A DNA stretch of 64,000 nucleotides, taken from IMG/VR virus record IMGVR_UViG_3300023174_002543, positions 123,664 through 187,663 of that record; one strand, 5' to 3'. The notes under the pieces were generated by a model that was given only the letters and a program-made list of their open reading frames with translations, was not told where the DNA came from and did not search any database. Below are positions 19,327 to 27,801 of this stretch, one piece after another (positions within the stretch are counted from its first letter, which is position 1; each line of letters begins with the position of its first letter). This DNA is from a virus. Position numbers and translations under genes: made by a program.

Positions 19327-19623
19327 ATGAACGAATTATACGAAAAATTAACCAAAGAACAAAAACAATATCGTTTTGAACAAGCTAAAATACATACAGA
19401 TTATATTGTTAATGAATCACAAAAACAAGGATACAAACAAGCAGTAGATACAACTAAAAATGTATATGAAAAATTCAAACAAATTGAACAAAAAGAACGT
19501 TGCCTAAGAGTTAAGTTTTTAGATTGGCTATCAGCCAAACTATTATCATGGAGTAAGAGTGTACATCAAATGTCAGTTAGTATTGACAGTCCATGCGTTA
19601 TTAGATTACCAGAAAAGAAATAA
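19327..19623 (+). CDS. hypothetical protein, 98 aa, helical and Lys/Gln-rich
   Basis: Begins 4 bases after the preceding stop in the same operon. The N-terminal 60 residues are Lys/Glu/Gln-rich (KEQKQYRFEQAKIHTDYIV) and predicted helical or coiled coil. The C-terminus is more hydrophobic (FLDWLSAKLLSWSKSVHQM), possibly amphipathic. No family recognised. Confidence 0.75.
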   Translation: MNELYEKLTKEQKQYRFEQAKIHTDYIVNESQKQGYKQAVDTTKNVYEKFKQIEQKERCLRVKFLDWLSAKLLSWSKSVHQMSVSIDSPCVIRLPEKK

Positions 19624-19626
19624 GGT

Positions 19627-20241
19627 ATGAAAATAGATGAACTAAGAAGTGTAGAACCTAAAGACTCTTTGGGAATGTTGACTTTTAATTCAAGTGTGAT
19701 GAAAGAAATACTTAGCACAGCTAAACAGTTACCAAATAGTCCTTATTTCTATTCTGTTATACCTAGCGGAGGAAATCAATCATCAAATGATGATGATGTG
19801 TGCTTAATAAGCCCTGATAAAAAGTTAGTAGGAGTATTGACTATTCAAATTGCTGAAGATACTGCTTACGTAATGGGAGTAGAAATTAGCAAAAATATGA
19901 GGGGCAAGGGTTTAGCTACTAGCTTATATGGTATAGTATTATCAATACTTAAATTAAATCTAGTATCAGATTCTACACAGACCCCTGGTGGTGCAAGGAC
20001 ATGGGTCAGTTTAAGTAAAATACCCAATGTATCAGTCATGGGTTTGATGTACAATCCTTCACCCGAAGAAATCAAAACACTAGGAGCTAGAAATTTACGA
20101 GGTGGAGGCACAGCCTATGTTTTTCCGGTAACTGTCGTAAACGACACTATAGTTCCTGTAAATAGTAGTGAAACTAAACTATACTCACCCACTGATACTA
20201 AATTTAAATTAATAGCATTTTACAATAAAAAAGTAATATGA
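19627..20241 (+). CDS. GNAT-family acetyltransferase
   Basis: 204 aa. Contains a GNAT acetyl-CoA binding motif A: a beta strand (AYVMGVEIS) followed by NMRGKGLATSLYG, i.e. R-G-x-G-x-A, at about residues 78-103. Upstream strands KKLVGVLTIQIAEDT match the conserved beta-hairpin of the fold. GNAT enzymes transfer an acyl group to an amine; the substrate cannot be inferred. It sits in the chain of small genes after nrdB and overlaps the next mini-ORF by ATGA. Confidence 0.75.
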   Translation: MKIDELRSVEPKDSLGMLTFNSSVMKEILSTAKQLPNSPYFYSVIPSGGNQSSNDDDVCLISPDKKLVGVLTIQIAEDTAYVMGVEISKNMRGKGLATSLYGIVLSILKLNLVSDSTQTPGGARTWVSLSKIPNVSVMGLMYNPSPEEIKTLGARNLRGGGTAYVFPVTVVNDTIVPVNSSETKLYSPTDTKFKLIAFYNKKVI

Positions 20242-20285
20242 AAGCACATGTAGGAATGATGAGAAAAATAATAGGACAAATTTAA
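20238..20285 (+). pseudogene. 15-codon mini-ORF resembling the tail of the RyR-like gene
   Basis: Overlaps the GNAT stop by ATGA. The peptide MKAHVGMMRKIIGQI matches the last residues of the RyR-like protein (LHVIVMRKIIGVL) at HV..MRKIIG. The codons also match (atgagaaaaataatagga in both). The simplest reading is the scar of a duplicated and then deleted gene end. It may still act as a translational coupler to the next gene. Confidence 0.45.
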
Positions 20286-20297
20286 AAGGAGTTAGAT

Positions 20298-20441
20298 ATG
20301 ATAGAGACATTAATTTATATAGCAATAGGAGCATTTTTAGGTTGGAATTTCCCTCAACCACAATATGCAAAAGACTTTCAAACCAAATACTTACAAAAGT
20401 ATATTGACAAGTTAAAAATGATATTATTTTTCTGGAGATAA
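20298..20441 (+). CDS. small membrane-anchored protein, 47 aa
   Basis: ATG follows a strong AAAGGAG. An N-terminal hydrophobic helix (TLIYIAIGAFLGWNF) is followed by a polar Lys/Gln segment and a hydrophobic end (MILFFWR). One membrane pass is likely. Its place next to a holin-like gene suggests a lysis or membrane accessory, which is only inference. Confidence 0.65.
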   Translation: MIETLIYIAIGAFLGWNFPQPQYAKDFQTKYLQKYIDKLKMILFFWR

Positions 20442-20443
20442 TT

Positions 20444-20656
20444 ATGAACGCAATAAGAAGTATGTTAAGTGATGACACCGGAGCAGTAAGCAGTAAGCGT
20501 ACTATCACCTTTTTGTCATTTTTGCTATGTGCCGCCGGGTTCATTGCTAACACGTGGTTTGAAACTAAAATAGACGCAGGACTATTCAATAGTATTATGT
20601 ACATGGTTATCGGTGGACTAGGATTTACAGCAAGCGAAAAGTTTGCGGCTAAATAA
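20444..20656 (+). CDS. holin-like two-TM protein
   Basis: 70 aa, starting 2 bases after the preceding stop. Polar, charged N-terminus (MNAIRSMLSDDTGAVSSKR) then two membrane helices (about residues 21-40 and 48-63) and a short charged tail. This size and topology fit phage holins, and the cell-wall hydrolase lies 3 kb downstream. Holins have little conserved sequence, so the call rests on topology and context. Confidence 0.55.
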   Translation: MNAIRSMLSDDTGAVSSKRTITFLSFLLCAAGFIANTWFETKIDAGLFNSIMYMVIGGLGFTASEKFAAK

Positions 20657-20664
20657 GGATTGAT

Positions 20665-20892
20665 ATGACAGCAATTGTATGGAGCAAAGACCAGTGCCCT
20701 TTCTGCGACCAAGCCAAAAGTCTATTAACTAGCAGAGGGATACAATATGAAGAACGTAATGTATCACGTGACTGGACAAAAGAACAACTATTAGAGGCAG
20801 TACCAACTGCCCGATCAGTACCCCAAATATTTTTAGATGAAGAATATATTGGTGGATTTAACGAACTAAGAAAGAAATTAAATGACGTATGA
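20665..20892 (+). CDS. glutaredoxin
   Basis: 75 aa. Thioredoxin-fold start (AIVWSKDQCPFC) with dithiol active site CPFC at residues 9-12, cis-Pro in RSVPQIF, and the GG(F/Y)xx glutathione-binding end (YIGGFNELRKKL). This is the standard phage partner for recycling ribonucleotide reductase, whose genes lie 2 kb upstream. Overlaps the next gene by 11 bases. Confidence 0.93.
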   Translation: MTAIVWSKDQCPFCDQAKSLLTSRGIQYEERNVSRDWTKEQLLEAVPTARSVPQIFLDEEYIGGFNELRKKLNDV

Positions 20893-21181
20893 AGTCGGTC
20901 AAGTTTACACCATTAAGTTGAACAGTGGCGAAGAGTTAGTTGCTAAAGTAATTGAGATTACAGACACCCAATTATCTATTACAGATCCATTAAGTATTGC
21001 TCAAGGACCTAAGGGAATGACACTAATTCCAAGTATGTTTACTTGTGATCCTGAGAAACCTATCAGACTAAATACTAGTAGTGTTACGTTATATGGATTT
21101 ACTGAAGACAATGTAAAGGATCAGTATATCACTATGACGACAGGTATACAATTACCTGACAAAAAAATTATAATGGGATAA
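20882..21181 (+). CDS. Sm/Hfq-like beta-barrel protein
   Basis: 99 aa. The N-terminal 60 residues read as an Sm-type barrel: KLNSGEELVAKVIEITDTQLSITDPLSI, with the G-E/D-x-V-A-K turn often seen in Lsm/Hfq-like phage proteins, then a strand pair around PIRLNTSSVTLYGF. Might bind RNA, which would fit a genome full of structured RNA, or be a virion part. The stop overlaps the start of the PAAR gene (TAATG). Confidence 0.5.
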   Translation: MTYEVGQVYTIKLNSGEELVAKVIEITDTQLSITDPLSIAQGPKGMTLIPSMFTCDPEKPIRLNTSSVTLYGFTEDNVKDQYITMTTGIQLPDKKIIMG

Positions 21182-21462
21182 TGCCAAGATTAAGCCGTCA
21201 GAACGACCAAAACAATGTAGGTGGAAAGATTATTAGAGGGTCACAAACCGTCTTAGTTGATAATATTCCGGCTGGATTGCACGTAAGTAAAATTACTCCG
21301 CACTCACCATTTGGTACTCCTCACCCACCGCATGCGGCGTCGGTTACAACAACCGGTAGTAATTATATATTGATTGACAATGTTCCTGTATTAATGGTTG
21401 GATCAAGTACTAGTTGTGGTCATCCTATTGCAACCGGTAGTCCAACAGTGGAGATAAAATGA
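21181..21462 (+). CDS. PAAR-repeat tail spike tip protein
   Basis: 93 aa. Contains PAAR-type elements: a PHPPHA stretch, ILIDNVPVLMVGSS, and CGHPIATGSPTVEIK at the end, with His/Cys metal ligands. PAAR proteins cap the membrane-piercing spike of contractile tails, supporting a myovirus assignment. Overlaps the next large gene by 4 bases. Confidence 0.88.
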   Translation: MPRLSRQNDQNNVGGKIIRGSQTVLVDNIPAGLHVSKITPHSPFGTPHPPHAASVTTTGSNYILIDNVPVLMVGSSTSCGHPIATGSPTVEIK

Positions 21463-23702
21463 GTACTTATACCCCGATGAATCTTAATTGTATTGGGTCC
21501 TTTTTAAATAATCAAGGACTCAGTATTAATCCAGAGGCTGCAAGTTACATGGGTTATTACAATAATGGTACTTATAGTGCAGGCACTGTGACCGGCGGGA
21601 CTTTTTTAGAAATAACCGCGCAAATTTTTAATCTAGCGTTTGACGCAAGATACCCAGTTAGAACTATGGGGCAATTAGTAGTTGGTAGAAAATATTATAT
21701 TAGGTCATTAGGTACGCCAGGATTATATACTGATTTTACTTTAGTAGGTGCAGCAGTAAATCGTATAGGAATAATATTTAAAGCAGTAGGCACCGGCGGT
21801 GATATAGCCGGCACAAATGGTACATGTAATGAAGTATCTAGCGTTGACCAAACAGGTATGACATTAGGACAATATACTAATTTGTTAACAATGGGGTCAG
21901 CAGTACCCATATTAACTAATACACCGCCTTATTATTATACTACTGATTTCTATACTACAAATTGTAGATATGGATTTATAGGTGAATTTGCGGTACAAGC
22001 ATATGAAGAATTCTATATTAATAACGGATCCTATAGTGATTTCTTTAATTCAGTCAGTACGATATTAGGATATAAAGATACTACAAACGGAGTAATAGAC
22101 AGTCTTACATTAAGTCTTACTCACTTAGATGGTATATATTCAAATATGAATGATTTGATTACTAGTGATATTACAGGTGTAAGTATAAGTACATTCTTTT
22201 GGGGGCAAGATTTAATTAGATTGGGTCGTGCTTTAGATTTACAAACTATTCAAAGTTTTGGAAATCCAGATAATCTATTACGCACATTGGCTAAGAATAA
22301 GGCTATTACCACAGGACTTAACGTGGTATTTGCAGCAGCTGGTATTAATCCTGACGATATTACACATATAATTAATGGTAAATCTGCAACTAATGAACAA
22401 CAAAAGTTATTATACGCATGTTTTTGTTTGGTTACAGGTAGTGATTTAGATGAAATATTAATGCCATTGAATTGTCATACTGAGGATCTAGATAGTCTAG
22501 CAGATTTATTAAATCTCAAAAAGATTTTCCCTAAGAGTTATGAAACATTAACCTTCCCTCAATATAATAGTGAGCCAAGACAGACCAATAGTAAAACATA
22601 TTATCTATTGTATGAGGGAACACAAGTTAATAGAATACCTAGTTTAACATACGGTGAAAGGTTATTTGGAATATTACCTAGTGACCTTGCATATGCAGTA
22701 GATGCATTTAGTATGAGTATGAGACAAATTAAAAATATTCAAAATATAGATATTGAAAAATTTGCTCAGGTAGTTACTAACTTAGAAAATGTAAATGATT
22801 TGTCAGTAAATGGTACTAGTACTCCAACGAATAAAACTGCGATTGAAGCTGCATTGAGTAAGATAGCATATGGGTCAAGTACTAGTGGAAAGTTCTTAAC
22901 AATAGACTTCTTTGGATGCATAACTAATTTATATTATCCATGGAGCCAAGTACAAGAGGCAATAACTGCATTAGCAGAGTTGCCTGAGGTTGTAGAGCTG
23001 CAGGGGCATTTGCAAACTATATATAATGCATTAAATGTAGGCTTAGGTACATTCACCGTACAAAAGTTTATTGACCAAGTACAACCTTCAATTGACCAAA
23101 TTAATCTACTAGTAACTAGTATCTTTAATGCACACAGAGACTTAATTGCACCCATAAATGATTTATATAATCGTATGGGCGCTGGTTTATCCAGAGAGCA
23201 ATATATTAGAAAATTAGCAATACCCGGTGGTGCTGAGTTTATTAGCAGTTCATCCACTGATGTTTATTCTTTTATAAACAGTTTAAGCACTTATTCTTCG
23301 GAAACCGAACCAGGAGAAACTGCTGTTGTTATAGAAAACATAGCAGACGGTGCAACCTTAGGAGGACAAAGTTTAATCGGTAGTATGCGTGAGGCACGCA
23401 ATAGTCAGCGTATGGGTTTAATGGGTGGTGAATTAGATAATCTAGTTCAACGTACACCTATTAATGTACCTGTCGCTAATGGGACCAGAGCTACATTATC
23501 AACAACCACTGGTAATGTAGAAATTTCCGTAGTCAATGGCGGCCCTATGGCAGGAAGCCTAGGCGGAAGTCCCCAGTCAACACTAATACCTAGTAATTTA
23601 AATATACTAAACATGGCAACAGGCCCGTCGGTATTAGTGCCCAGTGCAGCAGTAGCACATGTATCAGCATGTAATTGCGATTGCTGGGATTTATTACAAT
23701 AA
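21459..23702 (+). CDS. large tail/baseplate-associated structural protein, 747 aa
   Basis: Follows the PAAR gene with ATGA overlap, implying a baseplate or tail-tip role. N-terminal 130 residues are Gly/Tyr/Asn-rich beta sequence (VGRKYYIRSLG, IIFKAVGTGGDIAGTNGTC), as in fibre-attachment domains. The middle (about 180-620) is helical, with regular leucines and no membrane segment. The last ~130 residues are disordered, ending in a Cys-rich CNCDCWDLLQ. I do not recognise a T4 homologue. Confidence 0.75.
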   Translation: MSTYTPMNLNCIGSFLNNQGLSINPEAASYMGYYNNGTYSAGTVTGGTFLEITAQIFNLAFDARYPVRTMGQLVVGRKYYIRSLGTPGLYTDFTLVGAAVNRIGIIFKAVGTGGDIAGTNGTCNEVSSVDQTGMTLGQYTNLLTMGSAVPILTNTPPYYYTTDFYTTNCRYGFIGEFAVQAYEEFYINNGSYSDFFNSVSTILGYKDTTNGVIDSLTLSLTHLDGIYSNMNDLITSDITGVSISTFFWGQDLIRLGRALDLQTIQSFGNPDNLLRTLAKNKAITTGLNVVFAAAGINPDDITHIINGKSATNEQQKLLYACFCLVTGSDLDEILMPLNCHTEDLDSLADLLNLKKIFPKSYETLTFPQYNSEPRQTNSKTYYLLYEGTQVNRIPSLTYGERLFGILPSDLAYAVDAFSMSMRQIKNIQNIDIEKFAQVVTNLENVNDLSVNGTSTPTNKTAIEAALSKIAYGSSTSGKFLTIDFFGCITNLYYPWSQVQEAITALAELPEVVELQGHLQTIYNALNVGLGTFTVQKFIDQVQPSIDQINLLVTSIFNAHRDLIAPINDLYNRMGAGLSREQYIRKLAIPGGAEFISSSSTDVYSFINSLSTYSSETEPGETAVVIENIADGATLGGQSLIGSMREARNSQRMGLMGGELDNLVQRTPINVPVANGTRATLSTTTGNVEISVVNGGPMAGSLGGSPQSTLIPSNLNILNMATGPSVLVPSAAVAHVSACNCDCWDLLQ

Positions 23703-23755
23703 TAGTTATCTATACTATCGTATAGTTTTATCCGTTAATATATCTATATATATTA

Positions 23756-23767
23756 ATTGATAGTATA
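23756..23767 (+). promoter_or_regulatory. possible -10 region before the lysin gene
   Basis: The 95-base gap between the tail protein and the hydrolase holds a CTATAC-TATC-GTATAG hairpin near 23710 and a TATAAT box near 23762, without a clear -35. An AGAAAGGA Shine-Dalgarno precedes the ATG at 23798. Confidence 0.35.
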
Positions 23768-23797
23768 ATAGTATTGGTACCTTTAGAAAGGATTCTT

Positions 23798-24394
23798 ATG
23801 ACAAAAATCATTAGTGGGAAAAATGTCTTAATGTCTGTAGTAGTTTTATTACTTACAATGATGACATTTAATCAGAATGTACGTGAGGAAGTTATACGTG
23901 CAGAACTTAAAGTAGCAAAGTTTGTTGACCCAAAGCAAATTATCTGTATGGCTACTAATATATTCTATGAAGCAGGAAGTGAAAGCACGGCCGGTAAAGC
24001 CGCCGTAGCACGTGTTACATTAAATCGGGTTAATAGTGGATTTGCTAGTACACCATGCAACGTAGTATATCAAACAACAGTCCGCGATGACAGGAAATTC
24101 TGTCAATTTAGCTGGGTATGTGAGGGTAAAGGCAACCCAAATAAAAATAGTCAAAGTTACCAGGCTAGTTTACAAGTAGCCTATGAAGTGTTAGTATTAG
24201 ATAAGTATAAAGATGTAGTACCGAAAAATACATTATTCTTCCATAACAAAACGGTCGAACCTGACTGGGAACACTATGAAAGAGTTCAAGTAATCGGGAA
24301 TCATATATTCTATAGTAAGAAAAAGAAAGCTAAGAAAACACATGACCGACGACACCAAGTTAGAGCCGAAAGTGAGTTACAGTCCGGATCGTAA
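23798..24394 (+). CDS. SleB-family cell-wall hydrolase (endolysin)
   Basis: 198 aa from the ATG preceded by AGAAAGGATTCTT; an upstream in-frame start is less likely. Residues ~4-26 (IISGKNVLMSVVVLLLTMMTF) form a signal-anchor. The catalytic domain matches the SleB/Hydrolase_2 family: ICMATNIFYEAGSE with the catalytic Glu, AAVARVTLNRV, then DRKFCQFSWVC and TLFFHN. It cleaves peptidoglycan glycan strands. The C-terminus is very basic (KKKKAKKTHDRRHQ) and its last 53 bases overlap the next gene. Confidence 0.85.
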   Translation: MTKIISGKNVLMSVVVLLLTMMTFNQNVREEVIRAELKVAKFVDPKQIICMATNIFYEAGSESTAGKAAVARVTLNRVNSGFASTPCNVVYQTTVRDDRKFCQFSWVCEGKGNPNKNSQSYQASLQVAYEVLVLDKYKDVVPKNTLFFHNKTVEPDWEHYERVQVIGNHIFYSKKKKAKKTHDRRHQVRAESELQSGS

Positions 24395-24902
24395 TACTTT
24401 TCAGGAACAATCTTACCTAGATAATAAAGCAGAAAAGGGTGAAGAACCTGATACTGCTTATCTAGAAATGTTTAAAAGTATTAGGCTAAATGAAAAGAAT
24501 AAAATGCGGGATCCAGAGTGGCGTAAAAACAATATGGAATACGATTTACGTATTGCAGACTGGATGCTAGATAAAGTACGTAATAGTGATACCTACGCAC
24601 AGAATCTATACGCTGCATTGTGTAATAACAATTTTATTCAAAATGACGTATGGCCTATATTATTAGAAAAAGAATGGGGTTGTAGTTGGCGGCATGCCGG
24701 TGGAATTGTTGCGGACATGAAAGAAAAGGGTGATTATATTGACTGGTACTGTAGTGGTATAGGTGATGGATTAGGTAATGGTGACATTGATGGCACTAGA
24801 GGATATGTACCTGAAGGTCAAATAACAGATGAGATTAGAACAGATTTATTAAAGCTAGGCTGGATCATAGCACCAGGGGGCGATAATGAGTTATATTCCT
24901 AA
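24342..24902 (+). CDS. hypothetical protein, 186 aa
   Basis: Starts inside the lysin gene in another frame and continues well beyond it. Charged N-terminus, then RIADWMLDKVRNSDTYAQNLYAALCNNNF and a Trp-rich segment (WGCSWRHAGGIVADM), followed by a Gly/Asp-rich loop (GDGLGNGDIDG). Codon use matches its neighbours. No family recognised. Confidence 0.75.
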   Translation: MTDDTKLEPKVSYSPDRNTFQEQSYLDNKAEKGEEPDTAYLEMFKSIRLNEKNKMRDPEWRKNNMEYDLRIADWMLDKVRNSDTYAQNLYAALCNNNFIQNDVWPILLEKEWGCSWRHAGGIVADMKEKGDYIDWYCSGIGDGLGNGDIDGTRGYVPEGQITDEIRTDLLKLGWIIAPGGDNELYS

Positions 24903-25044
24903 ATATCCAGACGTTAAGAAGGCTATAAAAGAGATAGCTTCTACTAGGATGAGTATCCAACAAAAACTTAATCATATTAAATCAACAGATAAGTCGGAAC
25001 TTATTTTGGCTATTAAAACAATGTTGAATAAAGATAGAAAATAA
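24886..25044 (+). CDS. small basic hypothetical protein, 52 aa
   Basis: ATG overlaps the end of the previous gene; ends TAA at 25044. Lys-rich helical protein (KYPDVKKAIKEIASTRM ... LILAIKTMLNKDRK). No family recognised. Confidence 0.6.
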   Translation: MSYIPKYPDVKKAIKEIASTRMSIQQKLNHIKSTDKSELILAIKTMLNKDRK

Positions 25045-25094
25045 TTCAACCATGTTAGTTCACATTAAATATTATTATATTTAAAAGGACTAAC

Positions 25095-25958
25095 ATGCCA
25101 AAAGCAGCAAAAAAAGAAGCTAATAAAACAGCTTTTGAAACATTTAAGCCAAAACTAGATTTAGTGCAAGCCAGACCAGGGCCCATGTATGTATATAAGA
25201 ATGACCAATTTGTAAGTAAGGCTATTAAAGTATATGGTGAATATTGCCATGCTGAAGTAGATATTATGAAATTGTTTGTTGAAAAAGATACGATGTATAT
25301 TGACGTTGGGGTAAACATTGGCTATCATGCACTAGCAGTACACAAAGAAACAGAATGTTCAGTTATTGGGTTTGAACCTAATCCAACACACTTTGCAATA
25401 GCCGCAGAAAATTGTAAAGACTTGCCTATTCAAATCTTTAACGCCGCATTAGGATCACGAAAAGATACTATTAAAATGACTGACGTTACTATAGATGATG
25501 CGGGTAATTATGGTGAAACTAAACAAGATGATGAAGGTACTATTGAAGCAGAGTGTATCACATTAGATTCATTAAACGTACCCAAAGTATCTGTTATGAA
25601 GATTGACGTTGAGGGCTTTGAGTTAGGTGTAATGAAGGGCGGTGAGCAAACAATCAATAAGTACAGACCTGTTATATTCTATGAGGCATTGGGATTAGAT
25701 TGGACTGGATGCTTTGACTTTTTAGAAGGTAAAGGGTACGCACAATATTGGGTAGCTTGTTTAAATACTCCATTGAAGTCCAATACATTTATCCCCAAAG
25801 ACCCTAACAATGATCCAGGATTCGGTATGGGCGGAGTTACTAATATATTAGCTATCCCATTAGAGAAGCCACAGGTAGGTAACTTAATGCCAGTTAAACA
25901 AAATGAAACATACGGTGAGTGTGCTAAACGAATCAAATCATATGTAATGGCATTCTAA
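25095..25958 (+). CDS. FkbM-family SAM methyltransferase
   Basis: 287 aa behind an AAAGGAC Shine-Dalgarno. A Rossmann SAM-binding core is visible: YIDVGVNIGYHAL (motif I, about residues 73-85), VIGFEPNP (motif II acidic strand), IQIFNAALGS, and SVMKIDVEGFELGVMKGG, the FkbM signature. The family O-methylates small molecules and sugars. It starts a block with a PP-loop enzyme, oxygenase-like, glycosyltransferase-like and hydrolase genes, suggesting glycan or base modification. Confidence 0.85.
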   Translation: MPKAAKKEANKTAFETFKPKLDLVQARPGPMYVYKNDQFVSKAIKVYGEYCHAEVDIMKLFVEKDTMYIDVGVNIGYHALAVHKETECSVIGFEPNPTHFAIAAENCKDLPIQIFNAALGSRKDTIKMTDVTIDDAGNYGETKQDDEGTIEAECITLDSLNVPKVSVMKIDVEGFELGVMKGGEQTINKYRPVIFYEALGLDWTGCFDFLEGKGYAQYWVACLNTPLKSNTFIPKDPNNDPGFGMGGVTNILAIPLEKPQVGNLMPVKQNETYGECAKRIKSYVMAF

Positions 25959-25959
25959 T

Positions 25960-26661
25960 ATGGATATTAAGATTCCAAGCGTTACCCCCTTAGGAGTACC
26001 TATCGTAACGATAGGGGTTTGGATGAGCGGTGGAGTAGATAGCACTTTAATGTGCTATCTATTAGCAAAAAAGATTAAAGAACAAAATCTACCAGTTAAG
26101 ATACAACCAGTTTCAGTAGATAACAAAAGACCATTTGCTTATATCGCAGGTACTGTTAGACAGAAAATAGAAGAATTATTAGATTGTAGTGACATTTTTC
26201 TTGAGCATTTATTCTATACTCCTCCTGATGATATTAATAAATGGACTCAGAAAGAATTTAAACAAGAGTTCTTAGATAGAAACTACGACAATTTTAAGAA
26301 TGACCGTATGCAAGCATTATATACGGGAACAACTCTTAATCCTCCACAAGATATACAATTAAAGTTCAATTATGGTATATTACCTGACATTGAAGCAATC
26401 CGAGGGGAAGGGGTACCCAAGATTATTGAGAAATATAGTGTACATGAAGTGGAGGGTATGACTAAAGAATTCATAGAAATACGTCCTTTCTTGGAAATAA
26501 ATAAACAAGGTATACATCAATTATACATAGATAATAATATCATGGACTCATTATTTCCATTAACTAGAAGCTGTGAAGATATTACCCCCGGAGTCGTTCA
26601 TGGGCATTGTGGAATATGTTGGTGGTGCGAGGAACGTAAATGGGGCTTTAATACACTATGA
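25960..26661 (+). CDS. QueC-like PP-loop ATP pyrophosphatase
   Basis: 233 aa, starting 1 base after the FkbM stop. PP-loop SGGVDS at residues 23-28 binds ATP pyrophosphate. The C-terminus SCED ... CGICWWCEERKWGF has the four-Cys zinc pattern of QueC, which makes preQ0 (7-cyano-7-deazaguanine). The middle insertion is unusual, so it may be a divergent adenylating enzyme rather than true QueC. No queD/queE/folE or DpdA partner lies in this window. Confidence 0.72.
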   Translation: MDIKIPSVTPLGVPIVTIGVWMSGGVDSTLMCYLLAKKIKEQNLPVKIQPVSVDNKRPFAYIAGTVRQKIEELLDCSDIFLEHLFYTPPDDINKWTQKEFKQEFLDRNYDNFKNDRMQALYTGTTLNPPQDIQLKFNYGILPDIEAIRGEGVPKIIEKYSVHEVEGMTKEFIEIRPFLEINKQGIHQLYIDNNIMDSLFPLTRSCEDITPGVVHGHCGICWWCEERKWGFNTL

Positions 26662-27230
26662 ATTTCATTACTAAAACAGATTTTACAGCCGATTATACAT
26701 TAATGCATAAAGACTTAACAGACTTTATCAATAATGTGGGCTGGCCTGAGGCTCAGACTATTAATGGTAAGTATTATTCAGGAAATCAAATTGGATTAAA
26801 ATGTCGTAAAGACGCTGAACATCCATTAATAGATAGTAATGGTAGTTTATATGACAAAGTTAATCAAGTCTTTGTTGCCCAAGAAAGTGACTTTAATGAG
26901 TGGGTAGATGTTGCCCCAAGCTATACTAAAACAGTTATTGAACAATTAGAAATCGCACATAATGTTAAGTTTGGTCGTATACGATATATGAGATTAATGA
27001 CCAAGAATGGATTAAGCGTACATTACGATACAGAGCCTAGATACCATTATGTACTTGAAACTAATATTAATGCTTTCTTTGGCGAAAAGACTGAGGGTGA
27101 GTTAGCCGCAAAGTGTTATCATATTCCGTCCGATGGTAATTTTTATCAAGTAGATACTACCCGCAATCATTTTGTATATAATGGTGGCTGGGAACCAAGA
27201 ATACATCTAGTATTAAATGTCCTTAGATGA
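26658..27230 (+). CDS. aspartyl/asparaginyl hydroxylase-like Fe(II)/2OG oxygenase
   Basis: 190 aa, ATGA overlap with the PP-loop gene. The double-stranded beta-helix signature is seen late in the protein: VHYDTEPRYHYVLETN (H-x-D iron pair), then NHFVYNGGWEPRIHLVLNV with a distal His and the 2OG-binding Arg. Such enzymes hydroxylate proteins or small molecules; the substrate is unknown. Several oxygenase-like genes of this fold occur in the window. Confidence 0.65.
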   Translation: MNFITKTDFTADYTLMHKDLTDFINNVGWPEAQTINGKYYSGNQIGLKCRKDAEHPLIDSNGSLYDKVNQVFVAQESDFNEWVDVAPSYTKTVIEQLEIAHNVKFGRIRYMRLMTKNGLSVHYDTEPRYHYVLETNINAFFGEKTEGELAAKCYHIPSDGNFYQVDTTRNHFVYNGGWEPRIHLVLNVLR

Positions 27231-27801
27231 ATTTCGTTTAGTCACTAAAGATTCCTCAGAATGGCTAAGCATTTACGACTATGCACGTAATGACAAATCA
27301 CATGAACTCTGGGAAAACTATCAAAATATAGACTTAGATACGTATGAACATATGATTGTTCAATTGCGTGATAATAAACCTATTAGTTTTCACGGTATAT
27401 TCAATAATAATAGATGGCCCGGTAATGTTTCCCGTGTATGCAATAGATTATATACATTACCCGAATATAGAGATTTAAAGTGTTCTACGACGGGTGACAG
27501 TATTAAGTTTGACTGTGATAACTATGATAAATGGGGTAAGGATATATTGTTCATTAGTAGAGGTATTCAATATAATGATATACAAACCAGTTATAAAAAG
27601 TTTGCATTAAGCGTTCGTTGGGCAAGAAAATATACAGGATATAATTGGGTGCATGATGATAGACTATATAAATGCTGTAATAATGAATGTAAAGAATGCT
27701 ACCAGTTCTGCTTATGGTATGACCCTAAAAACATACGTCATACACTAGATATACACAGTATTAGTATAGATGAGTGGAATTTATTGCCTATATCCAATTA
27801 A
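27217..27801 (+). CDS. hypothetical protein, 194 aa
   Basis: Overlaps the oxygenase end by 14 bases. Contains a Cys-rich patch near the C-terminus (YKCCNNECKECYQFCLW), perhaps a metal site. An earlier segment (KPISFHGIFNNNRWPGNVSR) reads like the central sheet of an N-acyltransferase fold, but this is weak. Ends tail-to-tail with the next minus-strand gene, overlapping 21 bases. Confidence 0.7.
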   Translation: MSLDEFRLVTKDSSEWLSIYDYARNDKSHELWENYQNIDLDTYEHMIVQLRDNKPISFHGIFNNNRWPGNVSRVCNRLYTLPEYRDLKCSTTGDSIKFDCDNYDKWGKDILFISRGIQYNDIQTSYKKFALSVRWARKYTGYNWVHDDRLYKCCNNECKECYQFCLWYDPKNIRHTLDIHSISIDEWNLLPISN

